Of a stretch of 64,000 nucleotides of DNA, positions 49,255 through 57,090 are shown one piece after another. The DNA comes from Amycolatopsis alkalitolerans (GTDB lineage Bacteria; Actinomycetota; Actinomycetes; Mycobacteriales; Pseudonocardiaceae): contig NZ_VDFW01000007.1 of assembly GCF_006152065.1 (NCBI RefSeq), positions 1-64,000 on the forward strand, read 5' to 3'. Position numbers and translations under genes: made by a program. Position 1 is the first letter of the stretch, and every line of letters starts with the position of its first letter. The notes under the pieces are model-generated. The model was given only the letters and a program-made list of their open reading frames with translations, had not been told where the DNA came from and did no database searches.

Positions 49255-49437
49255 ATGCTGAACTCTTGCCCGCACACGGTTGCGGCCGCGAGCTACCTGC
49301 TCGGCGTGCTACGCCCGGCCGAAAGCGAGGAATTCGGGCGCCATGCCGAGGATTGTCCTTACTGCCGCAGGGAAATCGTGGAGCTGCGGCCGGTCACGCG
49401 CGTGCTCGGTGAGGTCAAGGCACAGGCGCGCCCGTGA
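49255..49437 (+). CDS. small zinc-finger anti-sigma-like protein
   Basis: This 60-residue protein has the zf-HC2/ZAS pattern: C5PH, then HAEDCPYC with the HxxxCxxC ligands. Normal anti-sigma factors with this domain continue into a membrane segment; here the protein stops right after the domain (RVLGEVKAQARP). It is 137 bp downstream of the membrane protein. It could act as a free cytoplasmic anti-sigma factor for the ECF sigma at 47695 (inference). Confidence 0.8.
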   Translation: MLNSCPHTVAAASYLLGVLRPAESEEFGRHAEDCPYCRREIVELRPVTRVLGEVKAQARP

Positions 49438-49438
49438 G

Positions 49439-49654
49439 TCATTCGCCGCGCAGCGAACGCCGGATCTCGGCCAGTTTCTCCTTGGCGACGCGATCGCGTT
49501 CGGCGATCCGTTCGTCGACCTCGGTCGTGTCACCGGACAGTTCGGTCATGCCCTCGGCGACGGCGGCGCGGTGCTCGATCCGGTCGCGGACGTAGTCGAA
49601 GGTCGGCACCCCGTCTCCGGTGTAGTCGCCCTGGATCTGCGGGTCGTCGGTCAT
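49439..49654 (-). CDS. hypothetical protein
   Basis: This 71-residue acidic, helical protein reads DYTGDGVPTFDYVRDRIEHR near the start and DERIAERDRVAKEKLAEI near the end. It resembles short conserved actinobacterial proteins annotated only as hypothetical. A CAGACT box ends 6 nt before the ATG with no SD. It is convergent with the zinc-finger gene with one base between stops and divergent from the HxlR regulator. Confidence 0.75.
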   Translation of the reverse strand: MTDDPQIQGDYTGDGVPTFDYVRDRIEHRAAVAEGMTELSGDTTEVDERIAERDRVAKEKLAEIRRSLRGE

Positions 49655-49689
49655 GGGACCAGTCTGCCACCGCCGCCTACCCTTGCCTC

Positions 49690-50190
49690 ATGAAACGGAC
49701 TTCGTTCGCGAACTGGCCGTGTTCCATCGCGCGCACGATGGACCTGCTCGGCGACTGGTGGACCCCGCTCGTGCTGCGCGAGGCGTTCTACGGCGTCCAG
49801 CGGTTCGACGCGTTCCAGCAGACGCTGGGCATCGCCCGCAACACGCTCGCGGAGCGGCTTCGCCGCCTGGTCGGTGAAGGGCTGCTGGAGAAGCGGCCGT
49901 ACCAGAGCGAGCCGGTCCGGTACGACTACGTGCTGACCGAGAAGGGCAAGGACTTCTTCGGCGTGCTCGCCGCGATGTCGCGCTGGGGCGACCGCTGGCT
50001 CGCGGGCGAGGAGGGCGTGCCGGTCGTGTTCCGGCACCGCGCGTGCGGGCACGAAACCCACGCCGAGGTCGTGTGCGCGCACTGCGGAGCCCCGCTCACG
50101 GCCGAGGACACCACGGCCGGCACGGGGCCCGGCTTCCCGGAGCGGCTCAAGGGGAATGCCGAGGTGCGGCGACGGTTCTCCCCGGCTTGA
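49690..50190 (+). CDS. HxlR-family transcriptional regulator
   Basis: This 166-residue regulator has a winged helix typical of HxlR (ARTMDLLGDWWTPLVLREA, IARNTLAERLRRLVGEGLL, YVLTEKGKDFF). The C-terminus carries a possible zinc site (HRACGHETH ... CAHCGAPL) not found in minimal HxlR proteins. TACCCT ends 6 nt before the ATG, suggesting a leaderless transcript. It precedes the SRPBCC and LLM genes and may control them. Confidence 0.9.
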   Translation: MKRTSFANWPCSIARTMDLLGDWWTPLVLREAFYGVQRFDAFQQTLGIARNTLAERLRRLVGEGLLEKRPYQSEPVRYDYVLTEKGKDFFGVLAAMSRWGDRWLAGEEGVPVVFRHRACGHETHAEVVCAHCGAPLTAEDTTAGTGPGFPERLKGNAEVRRRFSPA

Positions 50191-50223
50191 CAAGCTGAGT
50201 CCTGTTGAGAAACTCTGTCCGTC

Positions 50224-50730
50224 ATGGAGTGGACGGGGGCGCGGTACGCCGACCGGCCCACGGTCGAGGTGTCGACCTGGGTCGGCGCGGCACCGGACCG
50301 GGTCTGGGCCCTGGTGGCCGACATCGGACTGATGCCGCGGATGAGCGGCGAGTTGCGGTCGGTCGAATGGCTCGACGGCGCCACCGGTCCCGCGCTCGGC
50401 GCGAAGTTCGCCGGCCACAGCCGGCACGAAGCGTTCGGCGAATGGTCGACCACCTCGCACGTCGTCGAGTACGAACCGGGGCGGGTGTTCGGCTGGGCAG
50501 TGGAGGATCCGGGCCATCCCAGCTCGCGCTGGCGGTTCCGGCTCGAACCCGCCGGTGAGGGCACGCTGCTGTCGGAGTGGATGCAGGTCGGGCCGGGGCG
50601 TTCGGGGCTGTCGATGGCGATCGACCGGATGCCGGACAAGGAACAGAAGATCGTCTTCGTGCGGCTGCGCGAGCTCGAACGGAATATGACGGCGACGCTG
50701 CGGCAGCTCAAAGAGCTCGCGGAGGCCTGA
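50224..50730 (+). CDS. SRPBCC-family (polyketide cyclase/dehydrase-like) protein
   Basis: This 168-residue protein has a START/Bet v1-like fold: VSTWVGAAPDRVWALVADI, RMSGELRSVEWLDG, HVVEYEPGRVFGWAV, SRWRFRLEPAGEG. Members bind hydrophobic ligands or act as cyclases. The stop overlaps the LLM oxidoreductase ATG by one base, so the products are co-translated. Confidence 0.85.
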   Translation: MEWTGARYADRPTVEVSTWVGAAPDRVWALVADIGLMPRMSGELRSVEWLDGATGPALGAKFAGHSRHEAFGEWSTTSHVVEYEPGRVFGWAVEDPGHPSSRWRFRLEPAGEGTLLSEWMQVGPGRSGLSMAIDRMPDKEQKIVFVRLRELERNMTATLRQLKELAEA

Positions 50731-51773
50731 TGCGCACGGCCACCACCGTCGAGGCTTCCGGTGGCGACAACTGGCGCGAAACCGCCGATTTCGTGGTGGA
50801 GGCCGAAAAGCTGGGGCTCGACGTCTGCTGGGTGGCTGAGGCCTGGGGTTCCGACGCCCCGTCGGCGCTCGGGTTCTACGCGGCCCGGACCGAGCGGATG
50901 CTGCTCGGCTCGGGCGTCATCCAGGCCGGCACCCGCACCCCGGTCGCCATCGCGCAGGCGGCCATCACCCTGTCGAACCTGTCTGGCGGGCGGTTCCTGC
51001 TGGGACTCGGCGTGTCCGGGCCGCAGGTGATCGAGGGCCTGCACGGGGTGCCGTTCGCGCGGCCGCTCGCGCGCCTGCGCGAGACGGTCGAGATCGCCCG
51101 CCGGGTGTTCGAAGGCGGCAAGATCTCCTACTCCGGTTCGCGGTTCCAGATCCCGTTGCCGGGTGACGCGGTGCCGATGCGGCTGTCGATGCGCGCGCAC
51201 CACGAGATCCCCGTCTACCTGGCCACCCTCTCGCCCGCGATGCTACGGCTGACCGGGGAGATCGCCGACGGGTGGCTGGGCACGAGTTTCGTGCCCGAAG
51301 GCGCGCCGGGAGCGTACTTCGCCCATCTCGGCGAAGGACTCGCCCGCGCCGGGCGGTCGCGGTCCGACCTGGATGTCTGCCAGGGCGCCGAGGTGGCGTT
51401 CGCCCGGGACGAGGATGCCTTGCGTGTCATGGTGGCCGGGCGGAAGAAGGAACTCGCGTTCAGTCTCGGCGGGATGGGTTCGTCGTCGGCCAACTACTAC
51501 AACCAGGCCTACGGCAGGCAGGGATGGGCCGAGGTCGCCGGCGAGATCCGCGCGCGGTGGCAGGCGGGTGACCGGGACGGCGCGGCGGGTCTGGTCACCG
51601 ACGAGATGGTGCTGGGCACCACCCTGATCGGCACCGAGGCGATGGTGCGCGACCGGCTGCGCGTATGGCGCGACGCCGGGGTGGACACGGTCCGGCTGTA
51701 CCCGGCGGGGGAGACCCTGGATCAGCGGCTGTCCACTTTGTCCCGCGCGATCGACCTCGTGCGGCAGGCGTAA
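50730..51773 (+). CDS. LLM-class flavin-dependent oxidoreductase
   Basis: This 347-residue luciferase-like TIM-barrel protein shows VCWVAEAWGSDAPSALG near the N-terminus, GSGVIQAGTRTPVAIAQAA, the loop GRFLLGLGVSGPQVIEG and IADGWLGTSFVP, as in F420- or FMN-dependent actinobacterial LLM enzymes. The substrate is unknown. It is coupled to the SRPBCC gene and followed by a phased repeat array. Confidence 0.88.
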   Translation: MRTATTVEASGGDNWRETADFVVEAEKLGLDVCWVAEAWGSDAPSALGFYAARTERMLLGSGVIQAGTRTPVAIAQAAITLSNLSGGRFLLGLGVSGPQVIEGLHGVPFARPLARLRETVEIARRVFEGGKISYSGSRFQIPLPGDAVPMRLSMRAHHEIPVYLATLSPAMLRLTGEIADGWLGTSFVPEGAPGAYFAHLGEGLARAGRSRSDLDVCQGAEVAFARDEDALRVMVAGRKKELAFSLGGMGSSSANYYNQAYGRQGWAEVAGEIRARWQAGDRDGAAGLVTDEMVLGTTLIGTEAMVRDRLRVWRDAGVDTVRLYPAGETLDQRLSTLSRAIDLVRQA

Positions 51774-51806
51774 CCCTCCTGCGCGAACCGCGCACCCCCG
51801 AACGCC

Positions 51807-51895
51807 GAACTCACCCGCAGCGAATTCCGACTCGCGCGTCTTGAAAGCCGGACTCGCGGGTGTGTCGCGAGTCCGGCTTTCGGCGCGCGCGAGTT
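51807..51895. repeat. mirrored repeat array with 21-22 bp period and long hairpin
   Basis: ACTC cores occur at 51809, 51830 and 51852 and the inverse GAGT at 51869 and 51891, spaced 21 or 22 bp. The inner pair is a perfect 16-bp stem, GAAAGCCGGACTCGCG (51843-51858) and CGCGAGTCCGGCTTTC (51866-51881), with a 7-nt loop, a strong terminator after the LLM gene. Unlike the other arrays it lies between tandem, not convergent, genes. Confidence 0.7.
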
Positions 51896-51907
51896 GGGGT
51901 TTCGTCG

Positions 51908-51953
51908 TTGCGCGAAGTGCGCAATTTGACATAGTGTTGCGCATATAGCGCAG
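51908..51953. promoter_or_regulatory. paired operators of the four-carbon acid sugar operon
   Basis: Site 1 (51908-51924) is TTGCGC-GAAGT-GCGCAA and site 2 (51937-51953) is TTGCGC-ATATA-GCGCAG, both 6-5-6 dyads with centres 29 bp apart, close to three helical turns. A TTGACA at 51926-51931 lies between them. They are 42 bp upstream of the permease start. The DeoR-type repressor encoded at the end of the operon is the natural candidate to bind them. Confidence 0.65.
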
Positions 51954-51994
51954 CCCGGTCGTCCCCGGGCTTGACACGTTCAAGGAGGAGCGTC

Positions 51995-52972
51995 GTGGCC
52001 GTTCCCATCAAGCGCCGACTCGAAGCGATCCCGGGCGGGATGATGATCGTCCCGCTGCTGGCCGGGGCGGTGCTCTACACCGTCGCCCCGGGCACCGGGA
52101 AGTTCTTCGGCTCGTTCACCGGAGCCCTGTTCTCCGGCTCGCTGACCATTCTCGCCGTGTTCTACGTCTGCATGGGCGCCGGCATCGAGGTCAGGGCGAC
52201 GCCGTACATCCTGAAGAAGGGCGGCGCGCTGTTCGCCGCCAAGGTCGCGGTCTCCGTGATCGTCGGGATCATCCTCGGCCGGCTGCTGGGCGAACTGCCG
52301 ATCGGTTCGGGCGCGTTCGCGGGGCTGTCCACGCTCGCCGTGGTCGCCGCGATGAACGACACCAACGGCGGGCTGTACATGGCGCTCATGGGCCAGTTCG
52401 GCAAGGGCAAGGACGTCGCCGCCTACTCGATCATGACCATCGAGTCCGGCCCGTTCCTCACCATGCTCACCCTCGGTGCCGCCGGCCTGTCCGCGTTCCC
52501 GTGGCAGACCCTCCTCGGCGCGGTCCTGCCGCTGCTGGCCGGCATGCTGCTGGGCAACCTCGACCCCGACATGCGGGCCTGGCTCGGCCGCGCGGTGCCG
52601 GTCCTCATCCCGTTCTTCGCCTTCGCGCTCGGCTCGAGCATCAACCTGAAATCGGTGTGGCGCGCGGGCCTGCTCGGCATCGGGCTCGGGCTGTTCGTGT
52701 TCCTCGTGACCGGCGTCGTGCTGCTGCTCGCGGACAAGTTCACCGGCGGCAACGGGGTCGCGGGTATCGCGGCCGCCTCCACCGCGGGCAACGCCGCGGC
52801 GGTACCGGCGATCGTGGCCGCGGCCAACCCCGCCTATCACGCCGCGGCGGCGCAGGCGACGATTCTGGTGGCGGCTTCGGTGGTGGTGACCTCGCTGCTG
52901 GTCCCGTTCGCCACCGCATGGTTCGCCGCCAGGGCCAGGGAAGGGCAGATGATCGAGCAGGAGCAGTCGTGA
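51995..52972 (+). CDS. 2-keto-3-deoxygluconate permease-family transporter
   Basis: This 325-residue membrane protein of the KdgT family has about ten hydrophobic segments and conserved stretches [31 protein letters not shown] and [20 protein letters not shown] 51995 has AAGGAGGAG upstream. KdgT-type carriers import sugar acids by proton symport. The following kinase and PdxA-type genes suggest that this one carries a four-carbon sugar acid such as threonate or erythronate. It overlaps the kinase start (GTGA). Confidence 0.9.
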   Translation: MAVPIKRRLEAIPGGMMIVPLLAGAVLYTVAPGTGKFFGSFTGALFSGSLTILAVFYVCMGAGIEVRATPYILKKGGALFAAKVAVSVIVGIILGRLLGELPIGSGAFAGLSTLAVVAAMNDTNGGLYMALMGQFGKGKDVAAYSIMTIESGPFLTMLTLGAAGLSAFPWQTLLGAVLPLLAGMLLGNLDPDMRAWLGRAVPVLIPFFAFALGSSINLKSVWRAGLLGIGLGLFVFLVTGVVLLLADKFTGGNGVAGIAAASTAGNAAAVPAIVAAANPAYHAAAAQATILVAASVVVTSLLVPFATAWFAARAREGQMIEQEQS

Positions 52973-54135
52973 CCGGCCGCCTCGTCATCGTCGCCGACGA
53001 TCTCACCGGGGCCGCCGACGCCGCGGCCGCCTTCGGCCCGTTCGCCGAGGTCGCACTCGACGCCTCGGCCGCGCTGCCGGGCGCCGAAGTCGTCGCGGTC
53101 GACACCGACAGCAGGCACCGCGGCGCGGCGTTCGCGGCCAAGGCGGTGACCGCCGCGGTGCGCGCGGCCGCCGCCGCGGGTTTCCCGCTGTACAAGAAGA
53201 TCGATTCGACCCTGCGCGGCAACATCGCGGCCGAGATCGGTGCCGCGCTGCACGAGCTGTCGGCGACCGCGCTGCTCGCCCCGGCCTTCCCCGGCACGGG
53301 ACGCACCGTGACCGGTGGCGTCCTCCGGGTCGGCGGCGCGCCGCGAGGCGATCTGCGTGAACTGTTCGCCGGAACTGGTTTGCCCACCGCGCTGATCCCG
53401 CTCGAAACCGTCCGCAAAGGACCGTCCGAAGTGGTCGGAGCGCACCGGGCGGCCGGGGTCGCGGTCGTCTGCGCGGACGCCGAGACCGACGCGGATCTGC
53501 AGATCCTGAACGCCGCCGCGGCCACGCTTGGCCCCCAGGTGCTGCTCGTCGGATCCGCCGGGCTGACCCGGGTGGCCGCGCGGGCGCGCGGTGCCGGCCC
53601 GCGGCCGTTCCCGCCGGCGCCGGATGGAGCGGTGCTCACCGTGCTAGGCAGCTACTCGGCGCTCGCCGCCGAGCAGCGCGCGGCGCTCATGGCTTCCGGC
53701 GAGGTCACCGCCGTCCCGCTCGCGGCGCCGTTCGGGCTCGCCGAGCGGAACCGGGCCGCCGCGATGCTGGCCGCGACCGACGGGGACACGCTGCTCGTCC
53801 CCGATCCGGGCGCACCGGTCGAGCGCGCCCGCGCCGCGGACGTCGCGGACGCACTGGCCGCGGTCGCCGCCCGTTGCCTGAGCGCGAACCGGGAGCGGCT
53901 GTGCGGACTGATCCTCACCGGTGGCGAGACCGCGCGGGCAGTCCTGCTCGCCGCCGGGGTCACCGGATTCGACGTGCTCGGCGAGGTCGAACCCGGGGTG
54001 GTCCGCGCGAGCGTGCCCGCGCTCGGCGGACTGCCGCTGATCACCAAGGCAGGCGCGTTCGGCGGGCCGGGCACCCTCGAGCACGCGCGGCGCAGCTTGC
54101 ACGAGCGGGCCGTTCATCCCACGGCCACGCATTGA
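52969..54135 (+). CDS. four-carbon acid sugar kinase (DUF1537 family)
   Basis: This 388-residue kinase has an N-terminal domain with [12 protein letters not shown] and [10 protein letters not shown] and a C-terminal domain with [12 protein letters not shown] and [13 protein letters not shown]1537 proteins were shown to phosphorylate D-threonate, L-threonate or D-erythronate at O4. Next to PdxA it matches the DtnK-type arrangement in which a 4-phosphate is then oxidised and decarboxylated to dihydroxyacetone phosphate. GTG 52969 overlaps the permease stop. Confidence 0.9.
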   Translation: MTGRLVIVADDLTGAADAAAAFGPFAEVALDASAALPGAEVVAVDTDSRHRGAAFAAKAVTAAVRAAAAAGFPLYKKIDSTLRGNIAAEIGAALHELSATALLAPAFPGTGRTVTGGVLRVGGAPRGDLRELFAGTGLPTALIPLETVRKGPSEVVGAHRAAGVAVVCADAETDADLQILNAAAATLGPQVLLVGSAGLTRVAARARGAGPRPFPPAPDGAVLTVLGSYSALAAEQRAALMASGEVTAVPLAAPFGLAERNRAAAMLAATDGDTLLVPDPGAPVERARAADVADALAAVAARCLSANRERLCGLILTGGETARAVLLAAGVTGFDVLGEVEPGVVRASVPALGGLPLITKAGAFGGPGTLEHARRSLHERAVHPTATH

Positions 54136-54155
54136 ACAGGAGGAGGGACCTTTCC

Positions 54156-55166
54156 ATGGCACGACCCATCGTCGCCATCACCATGGGGGACGCCGCGGGC
54201 GTCGGACCCGAGGTCGTGGTCAAGGCGCTGGCGCATGAGGAGCTGTACGGCTCCTGCCGTCCGCTGGTCGTCGGCGATGTCGCGCGGCTGCGCAAGGCCA
54301 TCGGGATCACCAAGGCCGCACTCGAGGTCCGGGCGGTCGCGGCACCGGAGGACGGCGCCTACACGCCGGGCGTCATCGACTGCCTCGACCTGCGCGTCAT
54401 TCCCGAGGACCTGCCCTTCGGCACGCTGTCGCCGGTCGCGGGCGAAGGGGCCTACCGGTTCATCGAGGCGGCGACCGAACTCGCGGTGTCCGGCCGGGTG
54501 CAGGCGATCTGCACCGCGCCGCTGAACAAGGAGGCGCTGCACGCCGCCGGACACGCGTTCCCGGGCCACACCGAACTGCTCGCCGCGCTCACCGGCACGC
54601 CCGAGGTGTCGATGATGCTGTCCGCGCCGAAGCTGCGCGTCGTGCACGTGACCACGCATATCGGGCTGGTGGACGCGGTCGTGAAGATCGAACCGGGCCT
54701 GGTCGCGCGCACCATCCGCCGCGGTGAGGAGACCCTGCGCCGCTCCGGGATCGCGCGGCCCCACATCGCGGTGTGCGGGATCAACCCGCACGCGGGGGAG
54801 AACGGCCTGTTCGGTCACGGCGAGGAGGAGGAGAAGATCGCCCCGGCGATCGCGGAATGCCGTGCCGAGGGCATCGACGTCGACGGCCCGCTGCCCGCCG
54901 ACACCGTGTTCTTCCGTGCCGTGCGCGGGGATTTCGACCTCGTCGTCGCGATGTATCACGACCAGGGCCACGGGCCGGTGAAGGTGCTCGGGCTGGATGC
55001 CGGGGTGAACATTACGATCGGACTGCCGGTGATCCGCACCAGCGTGGACCACGGCACGGCGTTCGACATCGCCGGCAGCGGGAAGGCCGACGAGGCCAGC
55101 ATGCTGGAGGCACTGCGGCAGGCGGTCGAGCTGGCGCCGGAGGTGAAGGAGGAGCAGGCTTCGTGA
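54156..55166 (+). CDS. PdxA-type 4-phospho-acid dehydrogenase (PdxA2-like)
   Basis: This 336-residue member of the PdxA family has GDAAGVGPEV at the N-terminus and the three metal histidines in VTTHIGLVDA, INPHAGENG and YHDQGHGPVK. Vitamin B6 PdxA oxidises 4-phosphohydroxy-threonine; in a DUF1537 context PdxA2 oxidises 4-phospho-threonate or -erythronate, yielding dihydroxyacetone phosphate and CO2. AGGAGGAGG precedes the ATG. No other pdx gene is near, so the catabolic role is preferred. Confidence 0.88.
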   Translation: MARPIVAITMGDAAGVGPEVVVKALAHEELYGSCRPLVVGDVARLRKAIGITKAALEVRAVAAPEDGAYTPGVIDCLDLRVIPEDLPFGTLSPVAGEGAYRFIEAATELAVSGRVQAICTAPLNKEALHAAGHAFPGHTELLAALTGTPEVSMMLSAPKLRVVHVTTHIGLVDAVVKIEPGLVARTIRRGEETLRRSGIARPHIAVCGINPHAGENGLFGHGEEEEKIAPAIAECRAEGIDVDGPLPADTVFFRAVRGDFDLVVAMYHDQGHGPVKVLGLDAGVNITIGLPVIRTSVDHGTAFDIAGSGKADEASMLEALRQAVELAPEVKEEQAS

Positions 55167-55927
55167 ACGCGAGCGCACGGCGGGCGGCGATCCGCGATCT
55201 GCTGCGAACCAGGCCGGCCGGGGTCGACGAGCTCGCCGTGCGCTTCGACGTGACCGCGTCGACCATCCGCCGCGATCTCGCCGTGCTCACGGAATCCGGC
55301 GAGATCGTGCGCACCTACGGCGGCGCGCTCGCACCCGGCACCGACGAGCAGCCGCTGCACGAGCGCGAGACGATGGCCGGGATCGAGAAGGCCGCGATCG
55401 CCCGCGAGGCGGAAAAGCACGTGAAGCCGGGGCAGTTCCTCTTCTTCGACGCGGGCACGACGGTGGGCGCGCTCGCCGCGCGGCTGTCGGGGTGGAGCGG
55501 GATCAGCGTGGCCTCGACGGGGCTGACCACGCTCAACGCGCTTGCCGACGCGCAGGGGGTCGAGCTGATCGCGCTCGGCGGGGTGGTCCGGCATATCAGC
55601 CAGAGCACGGTCGGTCCGCTCACCGAGCTGGCGCTGACCCGGCTGACCGCGGACGCGGTGTTCCTCAGCGGGGACGGGGTGACGGCGGACCGCGGGGTGT
55701 GCGAGGCGAGCGCCGAGCAGGCGTCGGCCAAGCGCCGGCTCATCGAGCAGGCGGGCGAGGTCTTCGTGCTGGCCGACGCGAGCAAGCTCGGCCGGGCCGG
55801 CTCCCACTGGTGGACGCCGCTGCCGCCCGCGTGGACGCTGATCACGGACTCGTCGGCGGCGGCCGGGCAGCTCGCCCCGTTCCAGGCGCTGCCCGGCGTC
55901 ACGGTGATCGTCGCGGAACCGGGCTGA
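55163..55927 (+). CDS. DeoR-family transcriptional repressor
   Basis: This 254-residue regulator has a DeoR helix-turn-helix (VDELAVRFDVTASTIRRDL, EIVRTYGGA) and the DeoR sensor domain (FFDAGTTVGALAARL, VFLSGDGVT, VLADASKLG). DeoR proteins usually sense a phosphorylated sugar intermediate. It overlaps the PdxA-type stop (GTGA) and is the last gene of the operon, so it probably represses its own operon through the sites at 51908-51953. Confidence 0.92.
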   Translation: MNASARRAAIRDLLRTRPAGVDELAVRFDVTASTIRRDLAVLTESGEIVRTYGGALAPGTDEQPLHERETMAGIEKAAIAREAEKHVKPGQFLFFDAGTTVGALAARLSGWSGISVASTGLTTLNALADAQGVELIALGGVVRHISQSTVGPLTELALTRLTADAVFLSGDGVTADRGVCEASAEQASAKRRLIEQAGEVFVLADASKLGRAGSHWWTPLPPAWTLITDSSAAAGQLAPFQALPGVTVIVAEPG

Positions 55928-55930
55928 GGT

Positions 55931-56356
55931 TCAGTCCCCTTCGGGCACCGGGGTCCACAGGCTCGGGAGGTTGACCACGATGCCCTCCTGGCTGCTGCGG
56001 GCGATGATCACCACGGCGTCCTCGTCGCCCGGGTTCTCCTCCCGGTGCGGCACGTACGGCGGCACGAACACGTAGTCGCCCGGGCCGGTCTCGAGCCGGA
56101 TCTCCTCGTCGCCGTCGGCGAACACGAAGACCGGATGCCCGGACTTGACGTAGATCGCCGTCTCCGCCTCGCCGTGATGGTGGTCGCCGGAGTTGGTGGC
56201 CGGGCCGACGTGCGTCTCGCCCATCCACACCTTCGACGAGCCGGCGGTCTTGCCCGAGATCGCTTCGAGCCGCCGCATCCCGCTCGTCTGCGTGGTGTCC
56301 CCGGACAGCTCGCCGCCTTTGATGTGCCGGAGCGGCCGGTGCCAGTCGTCGGTCAT
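55931..56356 (-). CDS. cupin-domain protein
   Basis: This 141-residue single-domain cupin has the motifs GDHHHGEAETAIYVKSG and GDYVFVPPYVPHREEN, so the usual metal histidines and glutamate are present. It could be a small isomerase, dioxygenase or sensor; sequence does not decide. It is convergent with the deoR gene (3 bp between stops) and 8 bp after the msrA stop, so it is likely in the msrA transcript. Confidence 0.85.
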   Translation of the reverse strand: MTDDWHRPLRHIKGGELSGDTTQTSGMRRLEAISGKTAGSSKVWMGETHVGPATNSGDHHHGEAETAIYVKSGHPVFVFADGDEEIRLETGPGDYVFVPPYVPHREENPGDEDAVVIIARSSQEGIVVNLPSLWTPVPEGD

Positions 56357-56364
56357 GGCACTGA

Positions 56365-56877
56365 TCAGCCGGCCGAGCGGGCCGGGAGCTTCCAGCCGGG
56401 ACGGACGAAGTGGCAGGTGTAGCCGTTCGGGTAGTGCTCGAGGTAGTCCTGGTGCTCCGGCTCGGCCTCCCAGAACGGCCCGGCGGGGGCGACCTCGGTG
56501 ACGACCTTGCCCGGCCACAGCCCGGACGCGTCCACGTCGGCGATCGTGTCCTCGGCGACGCGCTTCTGCTCGTCGCCGGTGTAGAAGATCGCGGACCGGT
56601 AGCTCAGGCCGATGTCGTTGCCCTGACGGTTCTTCGTCGTCGGGTCGTGGATCTGGAAGAAGAACTCCAGCAGCTGCCGGTAGCCGAGCTTCGCCGGGTC
56701 GTAGACGATCTCGATCGCCTCGGCGTGGGTGCCGTGGTTGTAGTAGGTCGCGTTCGGCACGTCACCGCCGGTGTAACCGACGCGGGTGGCGACGACACCG
56801 TCGATCTTGCGGATCAGGTCCTGCATGCCCCAGAAGCATCCGCCGGCGAGGATGGCCTTCTCGGTGGGCGCTGTCAT
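56365..56877 (-). CDS. msrA: peptide-methionine (S)-S-oxide reductase
   Basis: This 170-residue enzyme has the catalytic cysteine C14 in [40 protein letters not shown] and YRSAIFY. It reduces the S-epimer of methionine sulfoxide in damaged proteins. A resolving cysteine is present near the C-terminus (YTCHFV). The start is ATG 56877, divergent from the dehydrogenase at 57091. Confidence 0.97.
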   Translation of the reverse strand: MTAPTEKAILAGGCFWGMQDLIRKIDGVVATRVGYTGGDVPNATYYNHGTHAEAIEIVYDPAKLGYRQLLEFFFQIHDPTTKNRQGNDIGLSYRSAIFYTGDEQKRVAEDTIADVDASGLWPGKVVTEVAPAGPFWEAEPEHQDYLEHYPNGYTCHFVRPGWKLPARSAG

Positions 56878-56981
56878 AGCCGTCAACTCCTTCTCGCGGG
56901 TTCGCCTCGGCCAGTTTACCGGGGCGAACGCGACCGGGACCGGGCTCGCGAGGACGGTAATCCGCCGGTAAGGACGAGAAG

Positions 56982-56995
56982 TAGAACCTGTTCTG
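56982..56995. promoter_or_regulatory. KstR-like box 1
   Basis: TAGAACCTGTTCTG matches the KstR consensus TnnAACnnGTTnnA except the last base. It lies 105 bp upstream of the msrA ATG and 96 bp upstream of the dehydrogenase ATG. The second site is 78 bp away. Confidence 0.5.
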
Positions 56996-57059
56996 TCATG
57001 GCTTGCGGGCGTCGCTGTCAACACCTTGTTCGCGGTGCGGTCTTATGCTCTACTCCTGA

Positions 57060-57073
57060 TAGAACTTGTTCTA
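57060..57073. promoter_or_regulatory. KstR-like box 2
   Basis: TAGAACTTGTTCTA is a perfect 14-bp dyad matching the KstR consensus TnnAACnnGTTnnA. It follows a -10-like TATGCT (57044-57049), covers the expected transcription start region, and ends 17 bp before the dehydrogenase ATG, so binding would repress. KstR controls the upper cholesterol catabolic regulon in actinobacteria; another TetR protein could use a similar site. Confidence 0.6.
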
Positions 57074-57090
57074 GCAGGAGGTGTGCGACG

